Source: Bdellovibrionaceae bacterium UBA1609
GTDB lineage: Bacteria > Bdellovibrionota > Bdellovibrionia > Bdellovibrionales > UBA1609
Assembly (NCBI GenBank): GCA_002321895.1
Contig: DCMZ01000008.1
Coordinates: 1 to 64,000 of the forward strand
DNA: 64,000 bases
Direction of reading: 5' to 3'
Shown: positions 1 to 8,193 of the stretch, piece after piece
Position numbering within the stretch: the stretch's first letter is position 1
Layout of the letters: the number at the start of each line of letters is the position of its first letter
Program-made: the position numbers and the translations under genes
The notes under the pieces: generated by a model
The model's input: the letters and a program-made list of their open reading frames with translations, nothing else
Database searches by the model: none
What the model was told of the DNA's origin: nothing

Positions 1-17
1 GGCATTATTTGATAATT

Positions 18-364
18 TGGTGGAGGCGGCGGGAATCGAACCCGCGTCCACAAGTGCTCCACTGAAAGGCGCTACATGCTTAGTCTGTGTTTAATAATCA
101 CATCACCTTCCACAAACAAACTGTGTTGTGATTCGCCTTAAGTTTATTTAAATCAAAACCCCTTGAGACACCAAGTTTCGATCGAGACCACTAAAGTGAC
201 ACTTCCCCAACCGCGCGGTCGCCGGATGGTTCAGCGGGCTGCAACTTAGGCAGCCATAGCAGGCATTTCGCCAACTAAAAGATTGCCCGTTTTTAGAGAG
301 GACCTCGGGCGCCCCTGCATGCTCCTTAAAGTTTCATCACCCGTGTCGAAGCCATGTCGCCCCC
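18..364 (-). ncRNA. ssrA: tmRNA (transfer-messenger RNA)
   Basis: Rescues stalled ribosomes by trans-translation. Read on the minus strand the RNA begins GGGGGCGACATGGCTTCGAC near 364 and ends in the tRNA-like 3' half with a T-arm (GGTTCGATTCCC type) and an encoded CCA at 18-20; total about 347 nt, typical for a one-piece tmRNA. The 5' and 3' ends pair as an acceptor stem (GGGGGC with the GCCTCC-ACCA end, allowing wobble). The tag frame is probably 287 down to 246, GGC first and TAA last, encoding GNLLVGEMPAMAA, which ends in the usual protease-recognised Ala-Ala. The resume codon is inferred from frame and from the short hydrophobic tag. Confidence 0.95.
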
Positions 365-378
365 ACGTATGAGTCACT

Positions 379-407
379 CTGCTGCAACAAAAACGCTTTT
401 GCAGCAG
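379..407. repeat. 9-bp inverted repeat upstream of tmRNA
   Basis: CTGCTGCAA at 379-387 is repeated inverted as TTGCAGCAG at 399-407, with an 11-nt spacer. It lies 15 nt upstream of the mature tmRNA 5' end, so it is either in the tmRNA promoter/leader (removed by RNase P) or a regulator site. Not followed by a T run on either strand, so not a normal terminator. Confidence 0.5.
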
Positions 408-485
408 CACAGCAAAGTAGCACTTAAACCCATCAGTGTAAATGCTGTTTACGGCCCCCAGAGCGTTTGCTAAGGTTTTCCCACA

Positions 486-1385
486 ATGAGGGGGAATCTT
501 GTGAAATATTTTATTCTGACACTGTTACTATCCACCAGCGCCTGGGCTCAAACCGGCGACTTTAACTCCATCACCATTTTTAGCGACTCCGGCATTCGTG
601 GTCCGGCCTACACCGAACAGGTGAACCAAATGCAAACCCTAAGCGCCGATCACGAATGGATCCAATACATCCACTACGGCAACTCCATCGCCGACAGACC
701 GCTTGCGGCCATGCAGTTGCAGGATCTCGCCGTCACGCCCACATCCTTGACCGTCATCACTGGCGCCATTCACGGCAACGAATACCTGGCCATCGCCGAT
801 CAACTCGTGCCCCATTGGGCGGACGCGCAAACCCCATCCGTACAGGCCTACTTGGCCTCCGGTGGCGTCGTGCTCGTAGTGCCTATCTTAAACCCGGACG
901 GTTACGCCGAACGTCGCCGAGCCAACCGTAACCGCAAAGACCTGAACCGCGATTGGCCCACACCCGGCAACACATTATCCGAACCCACTCAGCCAGAAAA
1001 CTTAGCTCTATTTAATTACATCAAAGCGTTCACCAACGTTCACAACATCTCCGTGAACGTGGCCGTAGACTACCACTGCTGTGGTAGCGGTATGCTGCTT
1101 TTACCCTGGGGTTATCAGCGCGGCCAATACATGGAGCCCGACGCGCAACACGAGTCCGACATCGTGGAGCAAATGTTCCGCAGCTCCTTTGAGCGCTACG
1201 GCCGCATAGGTACGCCACCGGATTTACTCTACTCCGCCGTCGGTACCACTCTGGATTACTGGCACGCCGAGTACGGTGCTGTGTCCTTCACCTACGAGGG
1301 TAACTACGGCACCGAGAAAGAAAATCTGCCATCTCACCTAAGCTGGTTTGACAAAATCTTTAACCGACTCACATTAGAGCCTTAG
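486..1385 (+). CDS. Secreted M14-family zinc carboxypeptidase
   Basis: Predicted exported metallocarboxypeptidase, possibly acting on peptides or cell-wall peptides in the periplasm. Signal peptide with cleavage after about residue 21 (AWA/QT). M14 zinc site is complete: H96-x-x-E99 (HGNE) and H197 in DYHCC; NPDGY at 136-140 and the Arg-rich NRNRKDLNRDW stretch (146-157) bind the substrate carboxylate; E270 in YEGNYG is the expected general base. 299 aa, close to a stand-alone catalytic domain. An alternative GTG start at 501 has a stronger Shine-Dalgarno (AGGGGG, 6 nt away) and gives a cleaner signal peptide. Third-position C use looks higher than in following genes. Substrate unknown. Confidence 0.88.
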   Translation: MRGNLVKYFILTLLLSTSAWAQTGDFNSITIFSDSGIRGPAYTEQVNQMQTLSADHEWIQYIHYGNSIADRPLAAMQLQDLAVTPTSLTVITGAIHGNEYLAIADQLVPHWADAQTPSVQAYLASGGVVLVVPILNPDGYAERRRANRNRKDLNRDWPTPGNTLSEPTQPENLALFNYIKAFTNVHNISVNVAVDYHCCGSGMLLLPWGYQRGQYMEPDAQHESDIVEQMFRSSFERYGRIGTPPDLLYSAVGTTLDYWHAEYGAVSFTYEGNYGTEKENLPSHLSWFDKIFNRLTLEP

Positions 1386-1426
1386 GTTAAACATAATGAT
1401 TTAAATAGCAGCAAAAGGAGTCTGAT

Positions 1427-2287
1427 ATGAGCACCACGTACGAACCCCCAAAAGTTTGGGAAATGAAAAAAGAGAACGGTGGTGCTTTTGCCTCCATCAA
1501 TCGCCCTACGGCTGGTGCTCGTGAAGAGAAGGCCCTGCCTCGGGGCGAGCATCCTTTCCAACTGTACTCTTTGGCCACACCCAACGGGGTTAAAGTCACC
1601 ATCATGTTTGAAGAGCTTTTGGCCGCTGGTATTAAAGAGGCCGAGTACGATGCCCACTTGATTGATATCTCCAAAGGGGATCAATTCGGTTCGGGTTTTG
1701 TTGAGGTTAACCCCAACTCTAAAATTCCAGCTCTTGTAGATGCCAGCGGTGATAAAGATATCCGCATTTTTGAATCCGGCGCCATCTTGGTTCACCTGGC
1801 AGAGAAGTTTAATTTGTTTTTACCCAAAGAGCCCGCAGCACGTGCTGAGGTGATGAGTTGGTTATTTTGGCAGGTAGGGAGTGGTCCCTACCTGGGCGGT
1901 GGCTTTGGTCACTTTTTTGCCTACGCTCCAGAAAAGATGGAATACCCCATCGATCGCTTTACTATGGAAACCAAGCGCCAGTTGGACGTGCTAGATAAAC
2001 AACTCGCCAACAACAAATACATCGCCGGGAGCGAGTACACCATTGCCGACATGGCCATCTTCCCTTGGTACGGCGCTTTGGTGAAGGGCAACCTTTATAA
2101 CGACTCCGCGGAGTTCTTGGCCGTGCATGAGTACAAGCACCTGAACCGTTGGGCGGATGAGCTTATCCAACGTAAAGCTGTATTGAAAGGCCGTTTAGTG
2201 AACCGTTCCTTTGGCGACGAAGACCAACAACTCAAAGAGCGCCACAGCGACGCCGATTTTGACGGCATCGACCTCACTTACCGTTAA
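1427..2287 (+). CDS. yghU: Glutathione S-transferase, YghU/Ure2p-like
   Basis: Cytoplasmic glutathione-dependent disulfide-bond oxidoreductase of the YghU/YfcG group. N-terminal extension of about 45 residues, then the thioredoxin-like domain (FQLYSLATPNGVKV around 45-60, the TPNG motif that holds glutathione in this group; NPNSKIPAL near 102) followed by the all-helical GST C-terminal domain with SEYTIADMAIFPW near 200, the family N-capping signature. 286 aa equals the usual YghU length. Start supported by AAAGGAG 7 nt upstream. Monocistronic as far as can be seen; a weak GC-rich hairpin follows at 2292-2312. Confidence 0.92.
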   Translation: MSTTYEPPKVWEMKKENGGAFASINRPTAGAREEKALPRGEHPFQLYSLATPNGVKVTIMFEELLAAGIKEAEYDAHLIDISKGDQFGSGFVEVNPNSKIPALVDASGDKDIRIFESGAILVHLAEKFNLFLPKEPAARAEVMSWLFWQVGSGPYLGGGFGHFFAYAPEKMEYPIDRFTMETKRQLDVLDKQLANNKYIAGSEYTIADMAIFPWYGALVKGNLYNDSAEFLAVHEYKHLNRWADELIQRKAVLKGRLVNRSFGDEDQQLKERHSDADFDGIDLTYR

Positions 2288-2437
2288 ACATTGAGGGCCC
2301 TCCGGGGCCTTTAAACGCTTGTTAAAACTCAGTTTTTTGGTTACAGAATTGCAACTTCATTATGGCAATTGGTAAAAGGCGATGGATCTGCTTTTAAGGT
2401 GACAATTTTTAGTAGATCGACCACTGAGGTGACATGC

Positions 2438-3238
2438 GTGCTTGGGTTTAAACCATTCTTATTTTTAGTTCTTCTTATGGGGACGTTATCCTCAGGGGTG
2501 GCGCACGCCCAGGGGCTATCATGTAAAAGTCTGTTTCGAACTCAAATTGAATCCTCCTACCTTTCGGACAAACCGGTTTTAACTCCATCAGAACTTAAGC
2601 AAGTTTTAGATTTTGGACGGCTGGGGCCAGCACCATCAAAAATAAGAGCCCCCCAGATGAAATGGGAAACCCAAGTTGTTGTTGAAGGTACCCTTCGACT
2701 AAAAGATGGACGTCTTGAAGTGGACCTTGAAGCGGAACATGTGCGCGATGTACTCCCTAATGATTTATATCTGGGCAATCTAACGGAAACTTTTAAAAAG
2801 GTGATGGAGCAAACCGCACGGGAAGTCTATGACCATTTGCCCGGTGGAGCTGAGCTACTACAAAGTGGTGAGGTACCTATAAAGTCCTCCATTATTCGAT
2901 ACGTGATTGAACCCAACAATGAAAACTTGGGTATAGCACTTCATCGAGACAATGCTCGATATCATGGGACTCTACTTCTAGATCCGCCAGCTGCGGGACG
3001 TGGAGGAGATCTGATTTTAGAGTATGCGGATGCCCCAGCCATTGGCTTTCAAGCTCCCTATAGAGTGAACCAGCTGAATGTTTTTGCCGGCGAACATCTA
3101 TTTCATGGATTTTCACCTTACCGATTTAACTGGCGAGAACGGCGCTGGGCGGGGCCACAGGAGCGGCTTTTAATGGGCGTGTTCATTGGGGTGGCCAGGC
3201 CAGAATATCCAGGAACTTATAAACATTGGTTGGAATAG
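2438..3238 (+). CDS. Secreted 2OG-Fe(II) oxygenase-like protein
   Basis: 266 aa from a GTG start chosen because GAGGTGA lies just upstream and a signal peptide follows at once (LGFKPFLFLVLL, cleavage after AHA). C-terminal half has the double-stranded beta-helix metal triad layout of prolyl-hydroxylase-type 2-oxoglutarate oxygenases: H169-R-D171 (HxD), H223 in LFHGFSP, and R243 as possible 2OG carboxylate ligand; H-to-H spacing of about 54 is normal for the fold. N-terminal 120 residues are not recognised. No partner genes adjacent. Export of such an enzyme is unusual. The oxygenase call is inference from motif spacing; signal peptide and frame are clear. Confidence 0.55.
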   Translation: MLGFKPFLFLVLLMGTLSSGVAHAQGLSCKSLFRTQIESSYLSDKPVLTPSELKQVLDFGRLGPAPSKIRAPQMKWETQVVVEGTLRLKDGRLEVDLEAEHVRDVLPNDLYLGNLTETFKKVMEQTAREVYDHLPGGAELLQSGEVPIKSSIIRYVIEPNNENLGIALHRDNARYHGTLLLDPPAAGRGGDLILEYADAPAIGFQAPYRVNQLNVFAGEHLFHGFSPYRFNWRERRWAGPQERLLMGVFIGVARPEYPGTYKHWLE

Positions 3239-3248
3239 CTATAGATGA

Positions 3249-3662
3249 TCAACTATTGACGGCTTGCTCTTGGTCGACTTGAGTGGGCTTTCTATTTTCT
3301 TCTAGTTGACGTTCCATCTCTTCTCGAATCTCAAGAAACACATCGGATAGGGCCACACCTCTCACGATGGACTCTTTCACAGACCATCCCATGAAGCGAA
3401 TGAATTTTCCCCCAGGCATTCCCTTAGAGGTTAAACAAAGAGTGGAGCCGCAAGTGCAATTGGATAAGGTGTAGGTTTTGCCAAGGTTCTGTAAAGGATG
3501 TCCATGGTCAGCCTCTAGAGAACAAGGCTTACCCACGTGTTCTGTCTCATCAAAGTACTGAGTGAGGCTATAGTAGACTTTTCCACAAGACCCACAGGTT
3601 TTGGGGAACTTATCTTTCTCCAAAAATTCTCGCACTAATTGAGCCACATCATATAGGTTCAT
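3249..3662 (-). CDS. Hypothetical Cys-rich (possible zinc-binding) protein
   Basis: 137-aa cytoplasmic protein, not recognised. Cys pairs C23-x-x-C26 (TCGSCG) and C69-x-C71 with C76, plus C47 and His residues at 42, 53 and 55, suggest one or two zinc sites. The C-terminal 45 residues are charged and helical (EIREEMERQLEENRK). Ends 10 bp from the converging 2OG oxygenase-like gene. Shine-Dalgarno AGGAACAGG precedes the ATG. Confidence 0.7.
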   Translation of the reverse strand: MNLYDVAQLVREFLEKDKFPKTCGSCGKVYYSLTQYFDETEHVGKPCSLEADHGHPLQNLGKTYTLSNCTCGSTLCLTSKGMPGGKFIRFMGWSVKESIVRGVALSDVFLEIREEMERQLEENRKPTQVDQEQAVNS

Positions 3663-3736
3663 TGACCTGTTCCTTTTTAGCTTCCGCTTTGTATATATTT
3701 GAATCGGCTGTTTGAAACATTCACGAGAGCTCTGTG

Positions 3737-3765
3737 TGGAGAATATAACGCCGGCTTAATATAAT
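3737..3765 (+). promoter_or_regulatory. Sigma70-type promoter for an orphan transcript
   Basis: Perfect -10 TATAAT at 3760-3765 with TGGAGA (4 of 6 to TTGACA) at 3737-3742 and a 17-bp spacer. Predicted start about 3772. There is no plus-strand gene for more than 7 kb downstream, so it should serve the small RNA that follows. Confidence 0.55.
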
Positions 3766-3769
3766 GCAG

Positions 3770-3846
3770 AGGTTGATGTATCAACCTGAGAATAATGGGG
3801 CTATTTTCAAATTTTCCCTATGAGGAAAGATAGCCCACTCTTTTTT
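3770..3846 (+). ncRNA. Candidate small RNA with Rho-independent terminator
   Basis: Directly after the promoter at 3737-3765 come hairpin 1 (AGGTTGA-TGTA-TCAACCT, 3770-3787) and a larger hairpin 2 (GGGCTAT at 3798-3804 pairs with ATAGCCC at 3830-3836; inner pairing TTTCC/GGAAA type) followed by ACTC and six T. Predicted transcript about 75 nt, ending near 3846. A 15-codon frame (3776-3823) lies inside but has no ribosome site. Not recognised as a known RNA family. Inference from promoter plus structure only. Confidence 0.5.
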
Positions 3847-3858
3847 GAACTGTACGGC

Positions 3859-5262
3859 TTATAAAAGACCGGATACTTGCATCATAAGAAGGTTGAGACC
3901 ATCAATGATAGTGGTTACGACTTCACGATCCGTGGTTTTATAGAGCACCCAATCGCCTGTGATGATAGCCATAGTAATATGCATGGCTCGGCTCTGCGGT
4001 TGTCTCTGCCCCTGTAGATCTATGTAGCCACCCAATTTGGGTCGGTTGGCGAGGGCGGTTTCAATGTAACCCAAAGCATCTGGAAACTCTTTAACATTGT
4101 CTTTTGCGTATTGGTGAAACTCTACAAAGGATTCATGCACTTCCGCCACTCGGGCATAAGTTTCAATAAACTCATTGTCGGGTCCTTCGCCGGATTTTTT
4201 TAAGAACAGTAGAAATTTCTCTCGAATGGGTAGGCCGGAGTGATGAACCTCAAACACGCTTTCGGCATAGGTGTCGGCCATAACTACGTCATAACTTAAA
4301 CCCAGAACTTTTTCTAACAAGGGTTTTGTTTTAGGGGGGAGTAAAAATAAAAATTGCTGAAACCCTTGAGCAATGCCCACACCCCAGGTTTTAAACAATC
4401 GAACCGTTTCACCTCGGATGTAGTATTTTAACATGGCAATCAATGCATCTGGCTCGGAGTTAAAGATGCGCTTAATGGCGTCTTGGGTGGGTCGGTACTG
4501 GATGCCTTCAAAATTGGGATACCAATTTTTCATGTTATTTACTTTTAAGATATTATCTAAATGCTTAGCCGTTTCATAGATAGCCTGATTTCTGGCGAGC
4601 GCCAAATCACTCAATTCGCCGTCCACAGGTTTCATATGGGGACCTGTTGCAAAATCAAATAAAGTGCCTGGATCCATTTTTCCGACAAAGGGATCACTAG
4701 TTAAAAAATCGATGAGATCCTTAATGATTCGGTATTCCGCATACCATTCGCCCATATCTTTTAAGACATTCTTTTTACGGACTTCGAGGGATTTCACCGA
4801 GGCCTGTCTACGGGCCTGGGCAGAAAGTCTTTGGGCCATGCCCATTTTTGAAAAGTCTAAAAGATTGAGAGTATCAATTTGGTTTTGATAGTTCAGGTAT
4901 TTAACCGCTGAGATTTCCACACGTCGGTAAGGCTCTCGGGCCATATTGATTGCGGACTCTTTGTCACCTAAGTAAAGGAGGCGTTTCAACTCCCGCTTTC
5001 TTCGACTCATTTTAATGGCGTGATGACGATTGCGTCGGCGATTGTGTTGTTGCAGTCGTCCCAATTTATATTCTAGCTGAGCGATCTGTTCGATTTTTTT
5101 AAAAGTGCGGATGGCCTGGTCACCACGACGATAGGCTGCGGCCGCCTCGTGGACAAAATCCATGGGCTCTTTGGTTTTACTGAAAAGATCTAAACATTGA
5201 TTGGCGTGGGCGGGCACAACAATAAGTGCGAACAACCCCCAAATAACAATAAAATTTCGCAT
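3859..5262 (-). CDS. Secreted hypothetical protein, 467 aa
   Basis: Signal peptide at residues 1-20 (cleavage after AHA), otherwise no domain recognised. Residues 40-130 are very basic and helical with many Arg/Lys (NRRRNRHHAIKMSRRKREL), the rest alternates amphipathic helices, giving an all-alpha periplasmic or surface protein. No lipobox. Stands alone between the small-RNA candidate and the GLUG lipoproteins, which are transcribed in the same direction. Function unknown. Confidence 0.8.
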   Translation of the reverse strand: MRNFIVIWGLFALIVVPAHANQCLDLFSKTKEPMDFVHEAAAAYRRGDQAIRTFKKIEQIAQLEYKLGRLQQHNRRRNRHHAIKMSRRKRELKRLLYLGDKESAINMAREPYRRVEISAVKYLNYQNQIDTLNLLDFSKMGMAQRLSAQARRQASVKSLEVRKKNVLKDMGEWYAEYRIIKDLIDFLTSDPFVGKMDPGTLFDFATGPHMKPVDGELSDLALARNQAIYETAKHLDNILKVNNMKNWYPNFEGIQYRPTQDAIKRIFNSEPDALIAMLKYYIRGETVRLFKTWGVGIAQGFQQFLFLLPPKTKPLLEKVLGLSYDVVMADTYAESVFEVHHSGLPIREKFLLFLKKSGEGPDNEFIETYARVAEVHESFVEFHQYAKDNVKEFPDALGYIETALANRPKLGGYIDLQGQRQPQSRAMHITMAIITGDWVLYKTTDREVVTTIIDGLNLLMMQVSGLL

Positions 5263-5340
5263 AGGGGTTCTTACCGTAACCTAAGGGGCTGCAGTAGGGT
5301 GGGGTTAGAATTGGTATTTTTTTTAATTTTTAAAGCTCTC

Positions 5341-5367
5341 AGTTGGATCTGATGAAAGGATCCAACT
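5341..5367. repeat. Strong 9-bp hairpin between genes
   Basis: AGTTGGATC (5341-5349) and GATCCAACT (5359-5367) form a perfect inverted repeat with a 9-nt loop, 28 bp beyond the stop of the GLUG gene that ends at 5395. It is not immediately followed by T on the minus strand, so it may be a weak terminator or an mRNA 3'-end stabiliser. Confidence 0.45.
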
Positions 5368-5394
5368 CAACATATGTTTACATTGTGGCGCATT

Positions 5395-8151
5395 CTATTG
5401 GAGGACGGGATACCCTGAAGGCAGGGCGGTCCAATCATTTGTGAAATCCCAGGCGGACAATGGTGAGTTAGAACTGACGTAAAAATCAGTATTCGAGGCA
5501 TTTGAAGTTCCTATGGAATTACAAACTCCAGCAGCCCCTGTGCTATCACAGGTCTGGCCACTCCAATAGTGATTGGATCCTAAAGTAGATCCTACGTCCA
5601 CGCCAATAACTGGCCCCACTTGTGCTGTTCCTAAAGTTCCATTCACAGCAGACACTGAAAAATTGGCATTGACCGTGGCTCCTAGGGCATAGCCTACTAA
5701 ACCACCTAAATAACCCGTTCCACTGACAGTGCCAGTAGAATAAGTGCTAGTCACGCCAGCCGTGTAAAGGTAGCCAGCAATCCCGCCCACTTGTACGGAC
5801 GTCCCCGTAACATCTCCGGTGGCATAGGAAATCACAACATAGGAAGATGTTATGGCCATCCCAACAATTCCACCTACATTTGAGTTACCTGAAACATCCC
5901 CGCTACAAACAGTATGAGTGACGAGAGACCCATCCTCCATAATTCCAGCAATACCTCCAACGTTGTCGGCTCCAGAAACATTTATAGAAGAGGAAGACCG
6001 CGAGATGTTTGTGTAGCCAGAAATGGCAGCGATTCCAGCCACCATGTCTGAGCTTCCCGTGGCGGAACCACTACTGACATGAACATCTTCGATTTCCGAA
6101 CCTATAGCAATGCCGACAACACCACTGACGTAAGAAACTCCTGTGGTATTGATATTTGTGATATTTAAATTTTTGATGAAAGCCGTCCCACTGATCACTC
6201 CTATTGGCGCTACAAGCTGTTCCGCGGGAAGATTCATAGTTAAATTAGATAACGTTTTATTGTCTCCATTAAAAACTCCAGAGAAGGGGGATTGTAATCC
6301 TCCAATGGGATTGACTGTAGTTCCGGTAAAATTTAAATCGGAGGTCAAAATAAAATGGCTATTCATATATCTTGGATTTTGGCTAATGGAAGTGAAATCT
6401 GCTATGGAAGTGATTTGATATGGATCTCCGGCAGTGCCTCTTCCGGAAAAAGGAGCCGTGTAAATATATCCATCTTCGTGCCAAAGAGTAGGATAGTCCG
6501 TTCCGCTAATCGCCCAGACTTCATCATAACCTACGGAATCTCCTTCAATGTCCCATGCATTGATCGGTGCTGTTGTAGCTAAGTGAAAGTCTGTAATGTT
6601 GGGTTGGGTAGATCCACCCGTGGTGTTGCAATCTCCAGGAGTTGAATCATTATTGGCATCACAGCCTAAGCCGGCCCAAAAGTAGTTGTTGGAATAAATT
6701 GGAGTTGTACTGTTACCTGCAATAATTCCAACATCCGTGGCAGAAGAATTGGCTACGATAGCCCCAACAAAAAAATTATCAAGTAAGGTGACATTATTAG
6801 ATTCACCAATAATTCCACCCACTACTGCTCCGTAGGAAAAAATATCTACAGTGCTAAACGATCGAGTGACCATGGTGTCTTGTCCACGCCCAAAAATTCC
6901 GCCGATGAAATTTCCTCCATTCAAAGCACCATTTGAATAAGAATTGGAAACTATAGTGTAACGGGAACCATAGCCTACGATTCCACCAATATTGTTGCCG
7001 TTTGTTACGTTAAAATCTGCGTGGGAAGTGGAGATCGTGAGGTAACTGGCACTACCAACTATACCGCCCAGGTAATTGGAGCCCCCAGCACCAGCCAGTA
7101 GCAAAGTTGCACTACTATTGTTAATGGCTGAGAACTCTCCATGTCCAGTGATGCCTCCAATGTTTGAGCCACCGCCAGTGGCCCAAGAAGTACCATTGGC
7201 AGTAAAGCTAGAATTGAAAACCTTTCCGCGAAATAGGTAGCCGATAATTCCACCGGCATTAGATCCGTCGATGGTAAAATACCCAGAAGCAGTGATGTTG
7301 GAAATTTTAACTTCGACACCGACACCTACAAGTAGGCCAATATTGCTATCACCTGAAACTACGGCATCCTCTAATCGTAAATTTTTAATTTCAGAACCAT
7401 TCACTGTGGCGAATAGGCCCACTCCCGTTTGGGTGGGAGTGAGTAAACTAAAGTTGGAAATAGTAAAATTGTTGCCATCAAAATTTCCCGTAAATACAGA
7501 TGCACCATCGGAGGCATTACATCCTCCAGGGTCACACACGCCAATCTGAAATTCAGCATTGGGTGCTGCATAGTAAGGTGCTAAATCAATATCTTCCATG
7601 AGTTTAAAAGAGTCTGTGTAAGCCGAAGTGTTTGCCGCTAAGTCGGCCAACTGTTCAGCAGTACAAAGCAGGTGTGGGTCGGCCAAGGTTCCTGCATTAC
7701 CGGATTGATTGTATGTGGTCCAAGACGTCTTGTTGCTGCAATATCCTCCAGCGAGCCAACCATCACTGTTTACAGCATCACTTTTATTGCCTGACTCATC
7801 CACGGCTCTTAAGGAAATATAGTAAATGGTTCCAGAGGAAAGCGAGAGACCTGTCACCTGATAGCTAGTAACATTGCCTATGTTAGTCCAATCTTTAACG
7901 TCGGTGCCCCCAATGGTGGAACCAACACTTAATTCGTAATAGGAGATATCTGAATCGGGGTCGGAAGCTGAATTCCATACGATCAGGTCCGAACTGGTGA
8001 GGGAGTCATAATACTCTTGATCGTCAATGATAACGCTGGATGAAGAGGGAGAGCTTCCGCTGCCAGAGTTAATTCCGATTGAACCACTCAGACTTTCTTT
8101 ACAGCCTGTAGAAAACAACAAAATTGCAGTAACAGCTAAGAGTAGTTTCAA
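5395..8151 (-). CDS. GLUG-repeat surface lipoprotein (paralog B)
   Basis: 918-aa predicted lipoprotein; lipobox FSTGC with Cys17, then a Ser/Gly linker, a fibronectin-III-like domain at about 35-130 (YYELSVG...TSYQVTGL...YYISLRAVDESGNKS), a CTAEQLADLA segment, then two long arrays of Gly-rich beta repeats of the GLUG type (NIGGIVGYG, GGLVGYA and similar) at about 200-520 and 600-860, each array closed by a CNS/CNTTG...NITDF motif. GLUG arrays form beta-helices in adhesins and surface proteins. Follows its paralog by 42 bp in the same direction, so probably one operon. Role in surface attachment is inference. Confidence 0.85.
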   Translation of the reverse strand: MKLLLAVTAILLFSTGCKESLSGSIGINSGSGSSPSSSSVIIDDQEYYDSLTSSDLIVWNSASDPDSDISYYELSVGSTIGGTDVKDWTNIGNVTSYQVTGLSLSSGTIYYISLRAVDESGNKSDAVNSDGWLAGGYCSNKTSWTTYNQSGNAGTLADPHLLCTAEQLADLAANTSAYTDSFKLMEDIDLAPYYAAPNAEFQIGVCDPGGCNASDGASVFTGNFDGNNFTISNFSLLTPTQTGVGLFATVNGSEIKNLRLEDAVVSGDSNIGLLVGVGVEVKISNITASGYFTIDGSNAGGIIGYLFRGKVFNSSFTANGTSWATGGGSNIGGITGHGEFSAINNSSATLLLAGAGGSNYLGGIVGSASYLTISTSHADFNVTNGNNIGGIVGYGSRYTIVSNSYSNGALNGGNFIGGIFGRGQDTMVTRSFSTVDIFSYGAVVGGIIGESNNVTLLDNFFVGAIVANSSATDVGIIAGNSTTPIYSNNYFWAGLGCDANNDSTPGDCNTTGGSTQPNITDFHLATTAPINAWDIEGDSVGYDEVWAISGTDYPTLWHEDGYIYTAPFSGRGTAGDPYQITSIADFTSISQNPRYMNSHFILTSDLNFTGTTVNPIGGLQSPFSGVFNGDNKTLSNLTMNLPAEQLVAPIGVISGTAFIKNLNITNINTTGVSYVSGVVGIAIGSEIEDVHVSSGSATGSSDMVAGIAAISGYTNISRSSSSINVSGADNVGGIAGIMEDGSLVTHTVCSGDVSGNSNVGGIVGMAITSSYVVISYATGDVTGTSVQVGGIAGYLYTAGVTSTYSTGTVSGTGYLGGLVGYALGATVNANFSVSAVNGTLGTAQVGPVIGVDVGSTLGSNHYWSGQTCDSTGAAGVCNSIGTSNASNTDFYVSSNSPLSAWDFTNDWTALPSGYPVLQ

Positions 8152-8193
8152 AATGTAGGTCCTTGAGATACGTTCAACATATATTTTATCGCC

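Noticed and set aside
2292..2312. Terminator after the glutathione transferase gene
   Set aside because: AGGGCCC/GGGGCCT hairpin has a mismatch and only three T follow; left out as a separate feature.
2337..2353. Sigma54 promoter TTGGTTACAGAATTGCA for the 2OG oxygenase-like gene
   Set aside because: Spacing and -12 fit but the -24 box has TGGTTA for TGGCAC and the gene start is 85 bp away; too weak without data.
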